Under the pieces are notes generated by a model. That model was not told the origin of the DNA, did no database searches, and was given only the letters and a program-made list of their open reading frames with translations. Source: Hyphomonadaceae bacterium BL14 (GTDB lineage: Bacteria; Pseudomonadota; Alphaproteobacteria; Caulobacterales; Maricaulaceae). From it: a stretch of 64,000 nucleotides of DNA. A program made the translations under genes and the position numbers. The stretch is from positions 2,220,677 to 2,284,676 of the forward strand of contig CP091242.1 of assembly GCA_027627705.1 (NCBI GenBank). The letters run 5' to 3'. Every line of letters starts with the position of its first letter. The stretch's first letter is position 1. Of the stretch, positions 54,954 through 63,752 are shown piece by piece.

Positions 54954-57289
54954 TGGGTCCGGATTCCCGCCCAGAGCAGGCCTTCGGACGGGGCGCCGGC
55001 GATATGGCCGGGTTCACGCGTCAGGCGGGCAGCCAGGCTGGCGGCGGTCGCGCCGCCAAGCTGTACCCGCCAGGCGGCCTCCATGGAGATCTCACGTCCC
55101 GACGGGGCGAGACTGGCGTAGCGGCGCTCGTACAGGGTCACATTGTCTTCATCCACCAGCACCGGCACCAGCGCTGACACGGCCCCGCGCTCCACGCGCA
55201 GGGGCTGGGCCAGGGTGAACCCCAGACGCCCGCCCGCGAACGCCCGGTCCGCGCCGATGCTCCACGCGCTGGCACCCAGCGCCTGTTCACGCTGCAGGGC
55301 CAGCGGCAGGGCGATCTCGCCGGTGACATGTTCGACGCGTGCTGCGCCGCGCCAGCCCAGAGGCAGCGCGCCGCTCCACAGCCCGGCGGCGAAGCGCGTT
55401 TCCGATCCGTCCTGCTCGCCAAAGCGCGCCGCCAGGAACCCGCCCAGCGACCGGTAGGTCTCGCGGCCCGAGCCGGTCTCGAAGCCAAGGGTCTGACCCT
55501 CGCGCGTGAAGGTCAGCGCCGCAGCCTGGAAGGCCGAGGCGTCACCGCCTGACGCGCGCACATGGAAGCCCAGAGCGCCATCCAGCACCGGCGTACGGTA
55601 GCTCACCGCCGCCCAGTCGCGCTGGCCGGTCAGGCGCGCCACCGCGCCGGAAAACTGGGTCTCTGACAGGACGGACACGCCCGCCCCGCCCGCCGGCGCG
55701 GGCGTTGCAAAGCCCCGGCCCGCCTGCAGGCTGAGCCCGCCCTGACGGAAGGCGAAGGAGAGATCAGGCTGGGTCTGATAGATGTCGCTGGGCAGATTGC
55801 GCAGGGCGTGCGGCCGGTCCGGGGTCAGACGCATCATCACTTCAGCCGGGCCCGCGCGCGTCACGCCGGTACGCGCCAGGCTGGACGCCGCCGCGCTTTC
55901 CATGGCGTCCATGGCGCTGGCGTTGGAGACCGCATCGGGGCGCGCGGCGTCAAAGCGGAACGGCCGGCGGAATTTGTCGCGCAGAACCGCGCCCTCCACC
56001 AGGCCACTGCGCCACATCCAGTCGCCATAAGGCCCCGTCGGCGCCTGCAGCAACGCCCCCAGCGGCACGGCCTCTGCCGTGGCGAAGCTCACCGAAGAGC
56101 TGCCCACAGGCTGGAAAGCGGCGGCCAGATCAATCAGGCCCCGGCCATAGACTTCGTCCGTTCCGGGATCGCCGAGATCGCGCGCAGTCTCGAACAGGAT
56201 TTGCAGCGCCTCATTGCCCCGAAGATGCGGGAAGGCCTGCAGCAGCAGCGCCAGCGCCCCCGCCACATGGGGTGCAGAGAAGCTGGTGCCGGAATAGCGG
56301 GCGAGCTGGGGGTCGCCATCCTCGTTATTGAGGAAGGGCGTCAGGATGCGGCTGCCCGGTGCCATCAGGTAGACGCCGGCCGAGCCGCCCGCGCGGTTCG
56401 AGAAAGGCGTGATCACGGCCTCGTCGGGCGAACAGCCCAGCTCCCGGCCGGGACATTCCACCGCGCCGACCGCCACGGCAAAGCCCATGGCCTCGGCGGT
56501 GCGGGCAAAATTGGCGGGATAGTTCGGGTTGGTGGCGTCTGCCTCGTCGTCCTCACCGTCATTACCCGCAGAGATGACGAGGAATATTCCGGCGTTGACC
56601 GCCCGGCGCATGGCCGCAAAGGTCCGCGACAGCGCGTCATTGTCCCCGACCTCGCGGCCCAGCGACAGGTTGATCACCCGGGCCCCGTTATCGATCGCGT
56701 AATCGATGGCGGCCGCGACATTGGTGTCCGAATACCGGCAGCCACCATCTTCCTCATCGTCGTTTTCGCAGCTGTCCGGGGTGTCGGCGCGCAGCGCCAT
56801 CACAGAGCTCTGGAACGCAACGCCATGGCCGCCACGATTATTCTTGTTGGCAGCGATCACGCCGGCCACGCCGGTTCCGTGGCCGTCAGTATCCTCAAGA
56901 CTGACGCGTGAGCCGACAATGTCTGTACTGGTGGGGTGGATGCGCCCGGTCAGTTCGGGATGCTCCTGGACGATGCCCGTATCCACCACGGCAACGATTA
57001 TGCCCTCTCCGGTCGCACCGGCAGCATAGGCGGTCGAGGCGTTGATCAGACCCAGACCGTATTGCTCGTTGTATTCCCCGGTTTCAAACGAGGCCGGGTT
57101 GCCCGGTGGCGGCGGTGGCGGTGGCGGTGGTGGCGGGGGAGGCGGCGGTGGCGGAGGCGGTGGCGGCGCAGGACTCGCGATCGGCCCGGAGGCCCCGCCG
57201 CCGCCGCCACACCCGGTCACGACGACCGCCGCAGCGGCTGTGAACACCGCCGCCAGCAGCGCCCGGCGCAGGCCCTTGGAGTCAGTCAT
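54947..57289 (-). CDS. Subtilisin-family (S8) serine protease lipoprotein with C-terminal barrel-like region
   Basis: The 780-residue precursor begins with a lipoprotein signal (VVVTGC, Cys27) followed by a poly-Gly stretch and 21 consecutive prolines (42-62). The S8 domain has Asp103 in VVDTGIV, His137 in DGHGTGVAG and Ser336 in SGTSFSAPHVAG, all three catalytic residues present. Residues about 400-780 are beta-rich with an aromatic terminus (GLLWAGIRTQW), as in autotransporter or outer-membrane-associated subtilases. It is likely a surface or periplasmic protease whose proline spacer spans the envelope. The polyproline codons alternate CCG/CCA/CCT, so they are a tract prone to slippage. GGGAGA precedes the ATG. 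Confidence 0.9.
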   Translation of the reverse strand: MTDSKGLRRALLAAVFTAAAAVVVTGCGGGGGASGPIASPAPPPPPPPPPPPPPPPPPPPPPGNPASFETGEYNEQYGLGLINASTAYAAGATGEGIIVAVVDTGIVQEHPELTGRIHPTSTDIVGSRVSLEDTDGHGTGVAGVIAANKNNRGGHGVAFQSSVMALRADTPDSCENDDEEDGGCRYSDTNVAAAIDYAIDNGARVINLSLGREVGDNDALSRTFAAMRRAVNAGIFLVISAGNDGEDDEADATNPNYPANFARTAEAMGFAVAVGAVECPGRELGCSPDEAVITPFSNRAGGSAGVYLMAPGSRILTPFLNNEDGDPQLARYSGTSFSAPHVAGALALLLQAFPHLRGNEALQILFETARDLGDPGTDEVYGRGLIDLAAAFQPVGSSSVSFATAEAVPLGALLQAPTGPYGDWMWRSGLVEGAVLRDKFRRPFRFDAARPDAVSNASAMDAMESAAASSLARTGVTRAGPAEVMMRLTPDRPHALRNLPSDIYQTQPDLSFAFRQGGLSLQAGRGFATPAPAGGAGVSVLSETQFSGAVARLTGQRDWAAVSYRTPVLDGALGFHVRASGGDASAFQAAALTFTREGQTLGFETGSGRETYRSLGGFLAARFGEQDGSETRFAAGLWSGALPLGWRGAARVEHVTGEIALPLALQREQALGASAWSIGADRAFAGGRLGFTLAQPLRVERGAVSALVPVLVDEDNVTLYERRYASLAPSGREISMEAAWRVQLGGATAASLAARLTREPGHIAGAPSEGLLWAGIRTQW

Positions 57290-57434
57290 TGTGCGTCTCC
57301 CGCAAGCACGGATATCCCGTAACCGCGCGCATGAAGCCCCTCATCCAAGTGGAGGCTAGACCGCCCAGGGGCCCGGTGCCAAACGGTAACTGCTGTTTCA
57401 GGAGACGTCGCTTGCGCCCAGGGCTGATCGCCGG

Positions 57435-58634
57435 TTAACGCAAACCAGCGACGAACTGGTCAAAGACCGCATAACTGTCCTGTGGGCCCGGGCTGGCTTC
57501 CGGGTGATGCTGCACGGCGGAGACTGGCTTGTCGGTGAGCCGGAAGCCGCAATTGGTGCCGTCGAAGAGCGAGACATGGGTCTCGACGGCCGTCGCGGGG
57601 AGACTGTCGCGGTCCACGGCAAAGCCGTGATTCATCGACACGATCTCAACCTGGCCGGTCTCGAGATTCTTCACCGGATGGTTGGCCCCATGGTGTCCCT
57701 GGGTCATCTTCAGGGTCTTTGCGCCGATAGCGAGCGCGAGCATCTGGTGACCGAGACAAATGCCCAGAACCGGCACGCCTGCATTGATCACGCCGCGCAG
57801 CGTGTCCAGCGCATAGGCACCTGTGGCCGCCGGATCGCCCGGCCCGTTGGAGACCACCACGCCCGCAGGCTTCATGGCCAGCACATCAGCCGCCGAGGCC
57901 GATCCCGGCGCGATGCGCACGCGGGCACCGGCGCTGACGAGGCGGCGCAGGATATTGGCCTTCACACCGTAATCGAGCACCACCACCAGCGGGCCGGCTT
58001 CAGGCCCGCCGGTGTAACCGGCCGGCCAGTCCCATCCGCCTTCAGACCAATCGGCATTTTCGGTATTGGCGACGGCGCGGGCCAGCTCGCGGCCCTCCAT
58101 GGACGGCGCACCGGCGGCCAAAGCGGTCAGGGCGTCGATATCAAACTGGCCGTCACGGGCATGCTGCAGTGCGGCCATGGGCATGCCGGTTTCGCGAATG
58201 CGCCGGGTGATGGCGCGGGTGTCAACCCCGGTGATGGCGGCGATGGCGCGCGAGGCGAGCCATTCATCAAAACCCTGCTCGGCACGCCAGCTGGCCGGCG
58301 CGGTGATAGGCGCACGCGCGACCATGCCCACGGCGGCCTTGCGGCCCGGCGCACTGGCTGATTCCTCGTCCTGGGCATTGGCACCCACATTGCCCACATG
58401 CGGGAAGGTGAAGCAGACGATCTGTCCGGCATAGGACGGGTCGGCCAGAACTTCCTGATGACCCGTCATGGCGGTGTTGAAGCACAGCTCGCCCACGACA
58501 GTTCCGGACGCGCCGGCCCCCTGTCCGTAGAACACGGTTCCGTCCGCCAGAACCAAGGCCGCACTGGCACCTGGAGGGGCCGCGCTCACAGGCCCGGACG
58601 AGGGACGGTCTTGATTCTGGACCGCTGATGCCAT
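57435..58634 (-). CDS. carA: Carbamoyl phosphate synthetase small subunit (glutamine amidotransferase)
   Basis: CarA releases ammonia from glutamine for CarB. The 399-residue protein has the CarA N-terminal domain (LVLADGTVFYGQGAGASG, FNTAMTGHQEVLADPSYAGQ) and a class I amidotransferase domain with nucleophile Cys in VPVLGICLGHQMLALAIG and the His-Glu of SAVQHHPEASPG. The N-terminus is about 20 residues longer than usual and low-complexity. It is divergent from yqeY with a dyad in the gap, the alphaproteobacterial arrangement. carB is not next to it, which is notable. The C-terminus is a normal AGLR. Confidence 0.96.
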   Translation of the reverse strand: MASAVQNQDRPSSGPVSAAPPGASAALVLADGTVFYGQGAGASGTVVGELCFNTAMTGHQEVLADPSYAGQIVCFTFPHVGNVGANAQDEESASAPGRKAAVGMVARAPITAPASWRAEQGFDEWLASRAIAAITGVDTRAITRRIRETGMPMAALQHARDGQFDIDALTALAAGAPSMEGRELARAVANTENADWSEGGWDWPAGYTGGPEAGPLVVVLDYGVKANILRRLVSAGARVRIAPGSASAADVLAMKPAGVVVSNGPGDPAATGAYALDTLRGVINAGVPVLGICLGHQMLALAIGAKTLKMTQGHHGANHPVKNLETGQVEIVSMNHGFAVDRDSLPATAVETHVSLFDGTNCGFRLTDKPVSAVQHHPEASPGPQDSYAVFDQFVAGLR

Positions 58635-58760
58635 AACTCACCGCCTCCACGCCGCCCGCGCGCTTCCCGGATGGGAAGGGACCCGGCGGTCAAACGCGCG
58701 GACCCTACGCGCGCCACGGGCGCGGGTCAAGAATGTGCTGCGTGCGCGAAGACGTTATAT

Positions 58761-58779
58761 TTCAAGGGCTTGACTTGAA
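58761..58779. promoter_or_regulatory. Dyad TTCAAG-N7-CTTGAA between carA and yqeY
   Basis: The 6-bp perfect inverted repeat lies in the divergent gap, about 130 bases from carA and 32 from yqeY. A TTGACT (58770-58775) inside it could be a -35 for yqeY-dnaG-rpoD, and TATAAC on the minus strand (58759-58754) a -10 towards carA. A regulator bound here could act on both directions. Confidence 0.45.
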
Positions 58780-58810
58780 TGTACAGGCGGCCCTCACACC
58801 CGGGTGAACC

Positions 58811-59278
58811 ATGTCGCTCAGAGAGCGGATTACTTCGGACCTGACCGACGCGATGCGCGCGCGCGACGCCGTGCGCCTGTCGACGTTGCGCCTGATCCAG
58901 GCTGCCATCAAGGATCGCGACATCGCGGCACGCGCCGAAGACCGGTGCAAGGGCTGCGGCGAGGATGAGATCCTCGCCATCCTGCAAAAACTGGTCAAGC
59001 AGCGCGAGGACAGCGCCGCGGTCTATGAGACTGCCGGACGGCTGGATCTCGCCGAGCGCGAGCAGCGCGAAGCGGAGATCGTGCTCAGCTATCTGCCCGA
59101 ACCCATGGATGACCGCGCGATTGCGCTGGCCGCCCGCGAAGTGGTTGCCGATCTCGGCGCGGCTGGTCTCAAGGATATGGGCCGCTGCATGGGCGAGCTG
59201 AAAGACCGCTATACCGGGCGCATGGATTTTTCGCGCGCCGGCAAGGAAGTGCGCGCCCTGTTGCAAAAGCCCGCCTGA
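58811..59278 (+). CDS. GatB/YqeY domain protein
   Basis: The 155-residue protein matches the YqeY family: SLRERITSDLTDAMRARDA at the start, LVKQREDSAAVYETAGRLDLAEREQ in the middle (landmarks QREDS and GRLDLAE) and a C-terminal LGAAGLKDMGRCMGELKDRY with the GatB-like helical domain. YqeY is thought to assist tRNA-dependent amidotransfer or tRNA binding; the direct role is unproven. It is the first gene of the yqeY-dnaG-rpoD operon, a conserved alphaproteobacterial order. The start ATG 58811 directly follows the intergenic dyad. Confidence 0.92.
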   Translation: MSLRERITSDLTDAMRARDAVRLSTLRLIQAAIKDRDIAARAEDRCKGCGEDEILAILQKLVKQREDSAAVYETAGRLDLAEREQREAEIVLSYLPEPMDDRAIALAAREVVADLGAAGLKDMGRCMGELKDRYTGRMDFSRAGKEVRALLQKPA

Positions 59279-59350
59279 CGCGCAGGGCGGGTGCGTTCTG
59301 GCACCAAGCGCGCTAAAGTCCGCGATCATGCGGGAGCGGCAGCATACAGT

Positions 59351-61180
59351 ATGGCGATACCCGACGGCTTCATTGACGAGATCAAGGCGCGCATTCGCCC
59401 GTCCGAACTGATCGGGCGGACGGTGGCGCTCAAGCGTCAGGGGCGCGAATTTGCAGGTCTGTCCCCGTTCAAGAAAGAGCGCACTGCGTCGTTTTTCGTC
59501 AATGATGACAAGGGATTCTACCATTGCTTCGCCAGTCAGGAGCATGGCGACATCTTCACCTGGCTGCAAAAAACCCAAGGCCTGAGCTTCATGGAAGCGG
59601 TTGAAACGCTGGCTCAGGAGGCCGGGCTGGACGTGCCCAGGTCCGAGCCCGCTGACCCCGAGCGCGAGGCCCGCCGCCAGCGCACGCTGGACTGGAATGA
59701 AGCCGCCCAGGAATGGTTTGCCCGCCAGCTGGCTTCGCCAACCGGGTCTGCAGCGCGCGCCTATCTGGAAGGCCGGGGCCTGAAAGCGGCCGATTTCGCC
59801 CGGTTCGAGCTGGGCTTTGCCCCTGAATCCCGCCGGGGCCTGACCCAGGCCCTGATGCAGAAAGGGGCCAGCGTGCGCGATCTGGCCGAGGCCGGCCTGG
59901 TGATCGAGCCGGACGATGGCGGCGAGGCTTATGACCGGTTCCGCGGGCGGATCACGTTTGCCATCCGCGATCCGCGCGGGCGCATGGTGGCGTTCGGGGC
60001 GCGCGCCCTGTCCAGGGACCAGCGTGCGAAATACCTCAACTCGCCCGAGACGGCGCTGTTTCACAAGGGCTCGACCCTCTACCGCTATCCCGAAGCACGG
60101 GCCGCTGCCAGCGATCCCAAGTCCGGCGCCTCGGGCCTGATCGTGGCGGAAGGCTATATGGACGTGATCGCATTTGCCCGCGCCGGCCTGAGCCATGCCG
60201 TGGCACCGCTCGGCACAGCACTGACGGAAAACCAGATGGCGCTGCTCTGGCGCGCCGGCGGCGAGCCTGTGATCTGTCTGGATGGCGACGGGGCGGGCCA
60301 GCGCGCCGCCGCGCTGGCGGCTGAACGCGCGCTGCCGCTGATCGCGCCGGGCAAGACACTGCGCTTTGTCTTTCTGCCCGACGGGGCTGACCCCGATGAT
60401 CTGTTGCGCGACAAGGGGGCCAGCGCGCTGCGCGACGCGGTATCCCAGCCCCGCCCGCTGATCGATGTGTTGTGGGAGCGCGAACTGAATGCCGGCCCGC
60501 TGGACGATCCTGATCGGCGCGCGGCCTTCCGCAAACGGCTGCGCGAGCTCACCGCGCGGATCACCGATCCGGATATGCGCGCGGAGTACCGCGCCGAGTT
60601 CGACGCCCGCGTCAACACCCTGTTCGCCCGCGCGCCCCGCCAAACTGCCCGGACCGACCGGCGGTCTGGACGCTTTGAGCCGCCGCCCGCACCGGGTCAG
60701 GATGTGGTGAATTCGGCACGTATGGCGGACTCCGAACGCGCTGCGCCCATGGCGCGCCAGCTGCTGGCCGGGGCCGTCGAATACCCGCAGATCGCTGCCG
60801 CCGAGGCCGAGACTTTGGCCGAATTGCCTTTCGGGCCGCTTGACAGCCTGCGCGATGCAGTTCTAGACGCCTGCCTCGATCCGGCGTTCGAGCCGGAAGA
60901 GGGATTGGCCACGAGGCTGGCAGCGCGCGGGTTTTCCGGTGCGCTGGCCCGTCTGTCTGCCGACCGGGCCGCGGCCCGGGCCGGTCTTGGGGGAGAGGAC
61001 GCCAGCGCCGATGACCGTCTTGAGGCTTGGCGCAGGCTTTCGGCTTCCTATATGGAGCAAGTTGCATTCGTAGTCCGCAAAGCCGAGGATCGCGCCCGCA
61101 TCGAGGACGCCTTCAACAGCGGCGACCCTGACGCCTTCAAATCGTGCCTCGCCGCCTTGCGGCGGGGCAAAACGCGTTAG
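59351..61180 (+). CDS. dnaG: DNA primase
   Basis: DnaG makes RNA primers for replication. From MAIPDGFIDEIKARIRPSEL (59351) the protein has 610 residues: an N-terminal zinc-finger-like domain, the TOPRIM core with VAEGYMDVIAFARAG and CLDGDGAGQRAA, and a C-terminal helicase-binding domain. The zinc ligands expected as C-x2-H...C-x2-C read Ser38, Lys41, Cys59 and Ser62, so three of four are lost, a pattern I believe also occurs in other alphaproteobacterial primases. The open frame extends to 59291. rpoD follows 51 bases later. Confidence 0.96.
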   Translation: MAIPDGFIDEIKARIRPSELIGRTVALKRQGREFAGLSPFKKERTASFFVNDDKGFYHCFASQEHGDIFTWLQKTQGLSFMEAVETLAQEAGLDVPRSEPADPEREARRQRTLDWNEAAQEWFARQLASPTGSAARAYLEGRGLKAADFARFELGFAPESRRGLTQALMQKGASVRDLAEAGLVIEPDDGGEAYDRFRGRITFAIRDPRGRMVAFGARALSRDQRAKYLNSPETALFHKGSTLYRYPEARAAASDPKSGASGLIVAEGYMDVIAFARAGLSHAVAPLGTALTENQMALLWRAGGEPVICLDGDGAGQRAAALAAERALPLIAPGKTLRFVFLPDGADPDDLLRDKGASALRDAVSQPRPLIDVLWERELNAGPLDDPDRRAAFRKRLRELTARITDPDMRAEYRAEFDARVNTLFARAPRQTARTDRRSGRFEPPPAPGQDVVNSARMADSERAAPMARQLLAGAVEYPQIAAAEAETLAELPFGPLDSLRDAVLDACLDPAFEPEEGLATRLAARGFSGALARLSADRAAARAGLGGEDASADDRLEAWRRLSASYMEQVAFVVRKAEDRARIEDAFNSGDPDAFKSCLAALRRGKTR

Positions 61181-61231
61181 CGCGCCTCACGCCGCGCTTA
61201 TAAAGCCGCCCATTGGGAGCCCGACCCCCGC

Positions 61232-63310
61232 ATGACGAAAGCCGCTGCCGAGACGCCTGACGCCCCCGCCGAGACCCAGGACGGGCCGCTGCTGGATCTG
61301 ACCGATTCCACCGTCAAGGCGATGATCAAGGCGGCGCGCAAGCGCGGCTATGTCACCCATGACGAGCTGAACAAGGTCCTGCCCAGCGAAGAGTTCAGCT
61401 CCGAGCAGATCGAGGATATCCTCGCTCAGCTCTCGGAAATGGGCATTACGGTGGTGGATTCCGAAGACGACGTGGAAACCGATGAAGCGGCGCCCGAAGA
61501 GGCCGAGGACGACGACGACGAGTCCCGCCCGCGCGCCGTCGCCAAGAAGGCCAAGTCGGAAGTCGCCGGTCAGAACACCACATCCGCCCAGGACCGCACC
61601 GATGACCCGGTGCGCATGTATTTGCGCGAGATGGGCACGGTGGAGCTGTTGTCGCGCGAGGGCGAAATCGCCATCGCCAAGCGCATCGAGGCCGGCCGCA
61701 ATGCGATGATCCGCGGGCTGTGTGAAAGCCCGCTGACATTTGAAGCCATCATGGTCTGGCGCGACGAGCTGCAGTCCGGTCAGGTGCTGCTGCGCGACAT
61801 CATCGATCTGGATGCCACACTGGGCGGCATTCGCGGTGAAGCCGCCGCCGCCGAAGCGGCTGATGACGACGAGGACGCTGACAGCGACGGCGATGACGCC
61901 GCCAGCGCAAAGCCGGCCGGCGAGGCCCGCACCGCCGAGGCCAAGAAGGCCGGTGACGACAGCGCGAGCGAAGACGACGGCGACGGCGACGGCGAGAAGA
62001 CCGGTCGCGAAAGCACAGACGACGACGATGAGGATGACGGCGCCAACATGTCGCTGGCCGCCATGGAGGCCGAGCTGCGCGACGGCGTGATGGTCACCCT
62101 GGACGCCATCGCAGTGGATTTCGACGCCTTCCGCCGCCTTCAGGACAAGCTCGTTGCCCTGCGTGTCGCCGGCAAGGATCTGTCGGCCAAGGATCGCGAG
62201 ACCTATGACGGCGTGTTCGAGCGCATCGTGGCCAATCTCAACTCTCTGCATTTGAACAATGCGCGCATCGAGGCACTGGTCGAACAGCTGGACGCGATCA
62301 ACAAGCGCCTGGTGGGCCTGGAAGGCAAGCTGTTGCGCATGGCCGAAGCCCATGGCGTGCCGCGCGGTGACTTCCTGGCGGTGTATCAGGGCCACGAGCT
62401 GGACCCGGCCTGGCTGGACGATGCCAATGGCCGCTCTGCGGCCTGGACGCGCTTCATCCAGCGCGAAGCGAGCGAAGCCGGCGCCATCCGCGACGAAATC
62501 TCGTCGCTGGCGCAGGAATCAGGCGTGCCGGTGGATGATTTCCGCCGCATCGTCGCGACTGTCCAGAAAGGCGCGCGCGAGGCGCGCATCGCCAAGAAGG
62601 AGATGGTCGAGGCCAATCTGCGCCTGGTGATCTCGATTGCGAAGAAATACACCAATCGCGGCCTGCAATTCCTGGATCTGATCCAGGAGGGCAATATCGG
62701 CCTGATGAAGGCGGTGGATAAATTCGAATACCGCCGCGGCTATAAATTCTCCACCTATGCCACCTGGTGGATCCGGCAGGCCATCACGCGGTCCATCGCC
62801 GATCAGGCGCGCACCATCCGCATTCCGGTGCACATGATCGAGACGATCAACAAGATCGTGCGCACCAGCCGCCAGATGCTCCACGAGATCGGCCGCGAGC
62901 CGACCCCGGAGGAACTGGCCGAAAAGCTCTCCATGCCCCTGGAAAAAGTGCGCAAGGTGATGAAGATCGCCAAGGAGCCGATCAGCCTTGAAACGCCCAT
63001 CGGCGACGAGGAAGACAGCCATCTGGGCGACTTCATCGAGGACAAGAACGCGGTCCTGCCCATCGATGCGGCGATCCACTCCAACTTGCGTGAAACCACC
63101 ACGCTGGTGCTCGCCAGCCTGACCCCGCGTGAAGAGCGCGTGCTGCGCATGCGCTTTGGCATCGGCATGAACACCGACCACACGCTGGAAGAAGTGGGCC
63201 AGCAGTTCAGCGTGACCCGCGAACGGATCCGCCAGATCGAAGCCAAGGCCCTGCGCAAGCTGAAACACCCGAGCCGGTCACGCAAACTGCGCAGCTTCCT
63301 CGACAGCTAA
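61232..63310 (+). CDS. rpoD: RNA polymerase primary sigma factor RpoD
   Basis: RpoD directs RNA polymerase to housekeeping promoters. The 692-residue protein has region 1.1 (about 20-80, [20 protein letters not shown]), region 1.2 ([16 protein letters not shown] at 125), a long non-conserved linker with an acidic run (about 204-270, rich in Asp, Glu, Ser and Lys), region 2 ([37 protein letters not shown]), region 3 ([20 protein letters not shown]) and region 4 with [20 protein letters not shown] and a C-terminal [10 protein letters not shown]. The length and acid linker are typical of alphaproteobacteria. It ends the yqeY-dnaG-rpoD operon. Confidence 0.98.
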   Translation: MTKAAAETPDAPAETQDGPLLDLTDSTVKAMIKAARKRGYVTHDELNKVLPSEEFSSEQIEDILAQLSEMGITVVDSEDDVETDEAAPEEAEDDDDESRPRAVAKKAKSEVAGQNTTSAQDRTDDPVRMYLREMGTVELLSREGEIAIAKRIEAGRNAMIRGLCESPLTFEAIMVWRDELQSGQVLLRDIIDLDATLGGIRGEAAAAEAADDDEDADSDGDDAASAKPAGEARTAEAKKAGDDSASEDDGDGDGEKTGRESTDDDDEDDGANMSLAAMEAELRDGVMVTLDAIAVDFDAFRRLQDKLVALRVAGKDLSAKDRETYDGVFERIVANLNSLHLNNARIEALVEQLDAINKRLVGLEGKLLRMAEAHGVPRGDFLAVYQGHELDPAWLDDANGRSAAWTRFIQREASEAGAIRDEISSLAQESGVPVDDFRRIVATVQKGAREARIAKKEMVEANLRLVISIAKKYTNRGLQFLDLIQEGNIGLMKAVDKFEYRRGYKFSTYATWWIRQAITRSIADQARTIRIPVHMIETINKIVRTSRQMLHEIGREPTPEELAEKLSMPLEKVRKVMKIAKEPISLETPIGDEEDSHLGDFIEDKNAVLPIDAAIHSNLRETTTLVLASLTPREERVLRMRFGIGMNTDHTLEEVGQQFSVTRERIRQIEAKALRKLKHPSRSRKLRSFLDS

Positions 63311-63531
63311 GGGGCTGCCGCCGGTCCTGCGTCACGAATGTGAGGCGGCTGGCCGGTTTGCTCAGACGCGGCCGCCCGGTCTTGCTGGTTGTGCAGGCGG
63401 GCGCGGTCCGATCCGGCGGCGTAGGCGATGGCGAACACCATCGCGACCGTCACCCAGAACCGGCCTGCGAACACGGCGCGCCATAGCGCTGGCAGGGCAT
63501 CAGCGATGGTCGGACCGTGTGAGCGGCGCAT
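63307..63531 (-). CDS. Small single-span membrane protein of unknown family
   Basis: From [13 protein letters not shown] (63531) the 74-residue product has one hydrophobic segment (about 24-41, [16 protein letters not shown]) and a polar, charged C-terminus ([19 protein letters not shown]). AGGA lies five bases before the ATG. It overlaps the end of the convergent rpoD by four bases. No family is recognised. The longer frame to 63621 adds a basic, unlikely N-terminus. The remaining 63532-63752 bases hold nothing else I can support. Confidence 0.5.
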   Translation of the reverse strand: MRRSHGPTIADALPALWRAVFAGRFWVTVAMVFAIAYAAGSDRARLHNQQDRAAASEQTGQPPHIRDAGPAAAP

Positions 63532-63752
63532 GGCTGTCCTCACGCCTTGGAACGGTTGGAAAGGGGCAAACTTCATGCTGATTGCCCGCGCCGCTACAGG
63601 CTTGGCGCGTGTCTTTTGCAAACCCGGATTTCAACGCGACCGAACATATGAGTCAAGCGGGTGAATATCGTGGCCAAGTTGTCCGGCACGCAACCGTTTT
63701 CAGGCGCACGCCAGAGGGCGCGCGGCTCAATCAACCCATCAAAAACTGAAAT

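Noticed and set aside
58727..60643. 638-residue minus-strand ORF opposite yqeY and dnaG
   Set aside because: It spans two real genes and their gap, with no domain and no start signal.
61840..62050. Acidic low-complexity stretch inside rpoD as a possible insertion or error
   Set aside because: Long acidic non-conserved linkers between regions 1.2 and 2 are normal in alphaproteobacterial RpoD, and the frame is uninterrupted.
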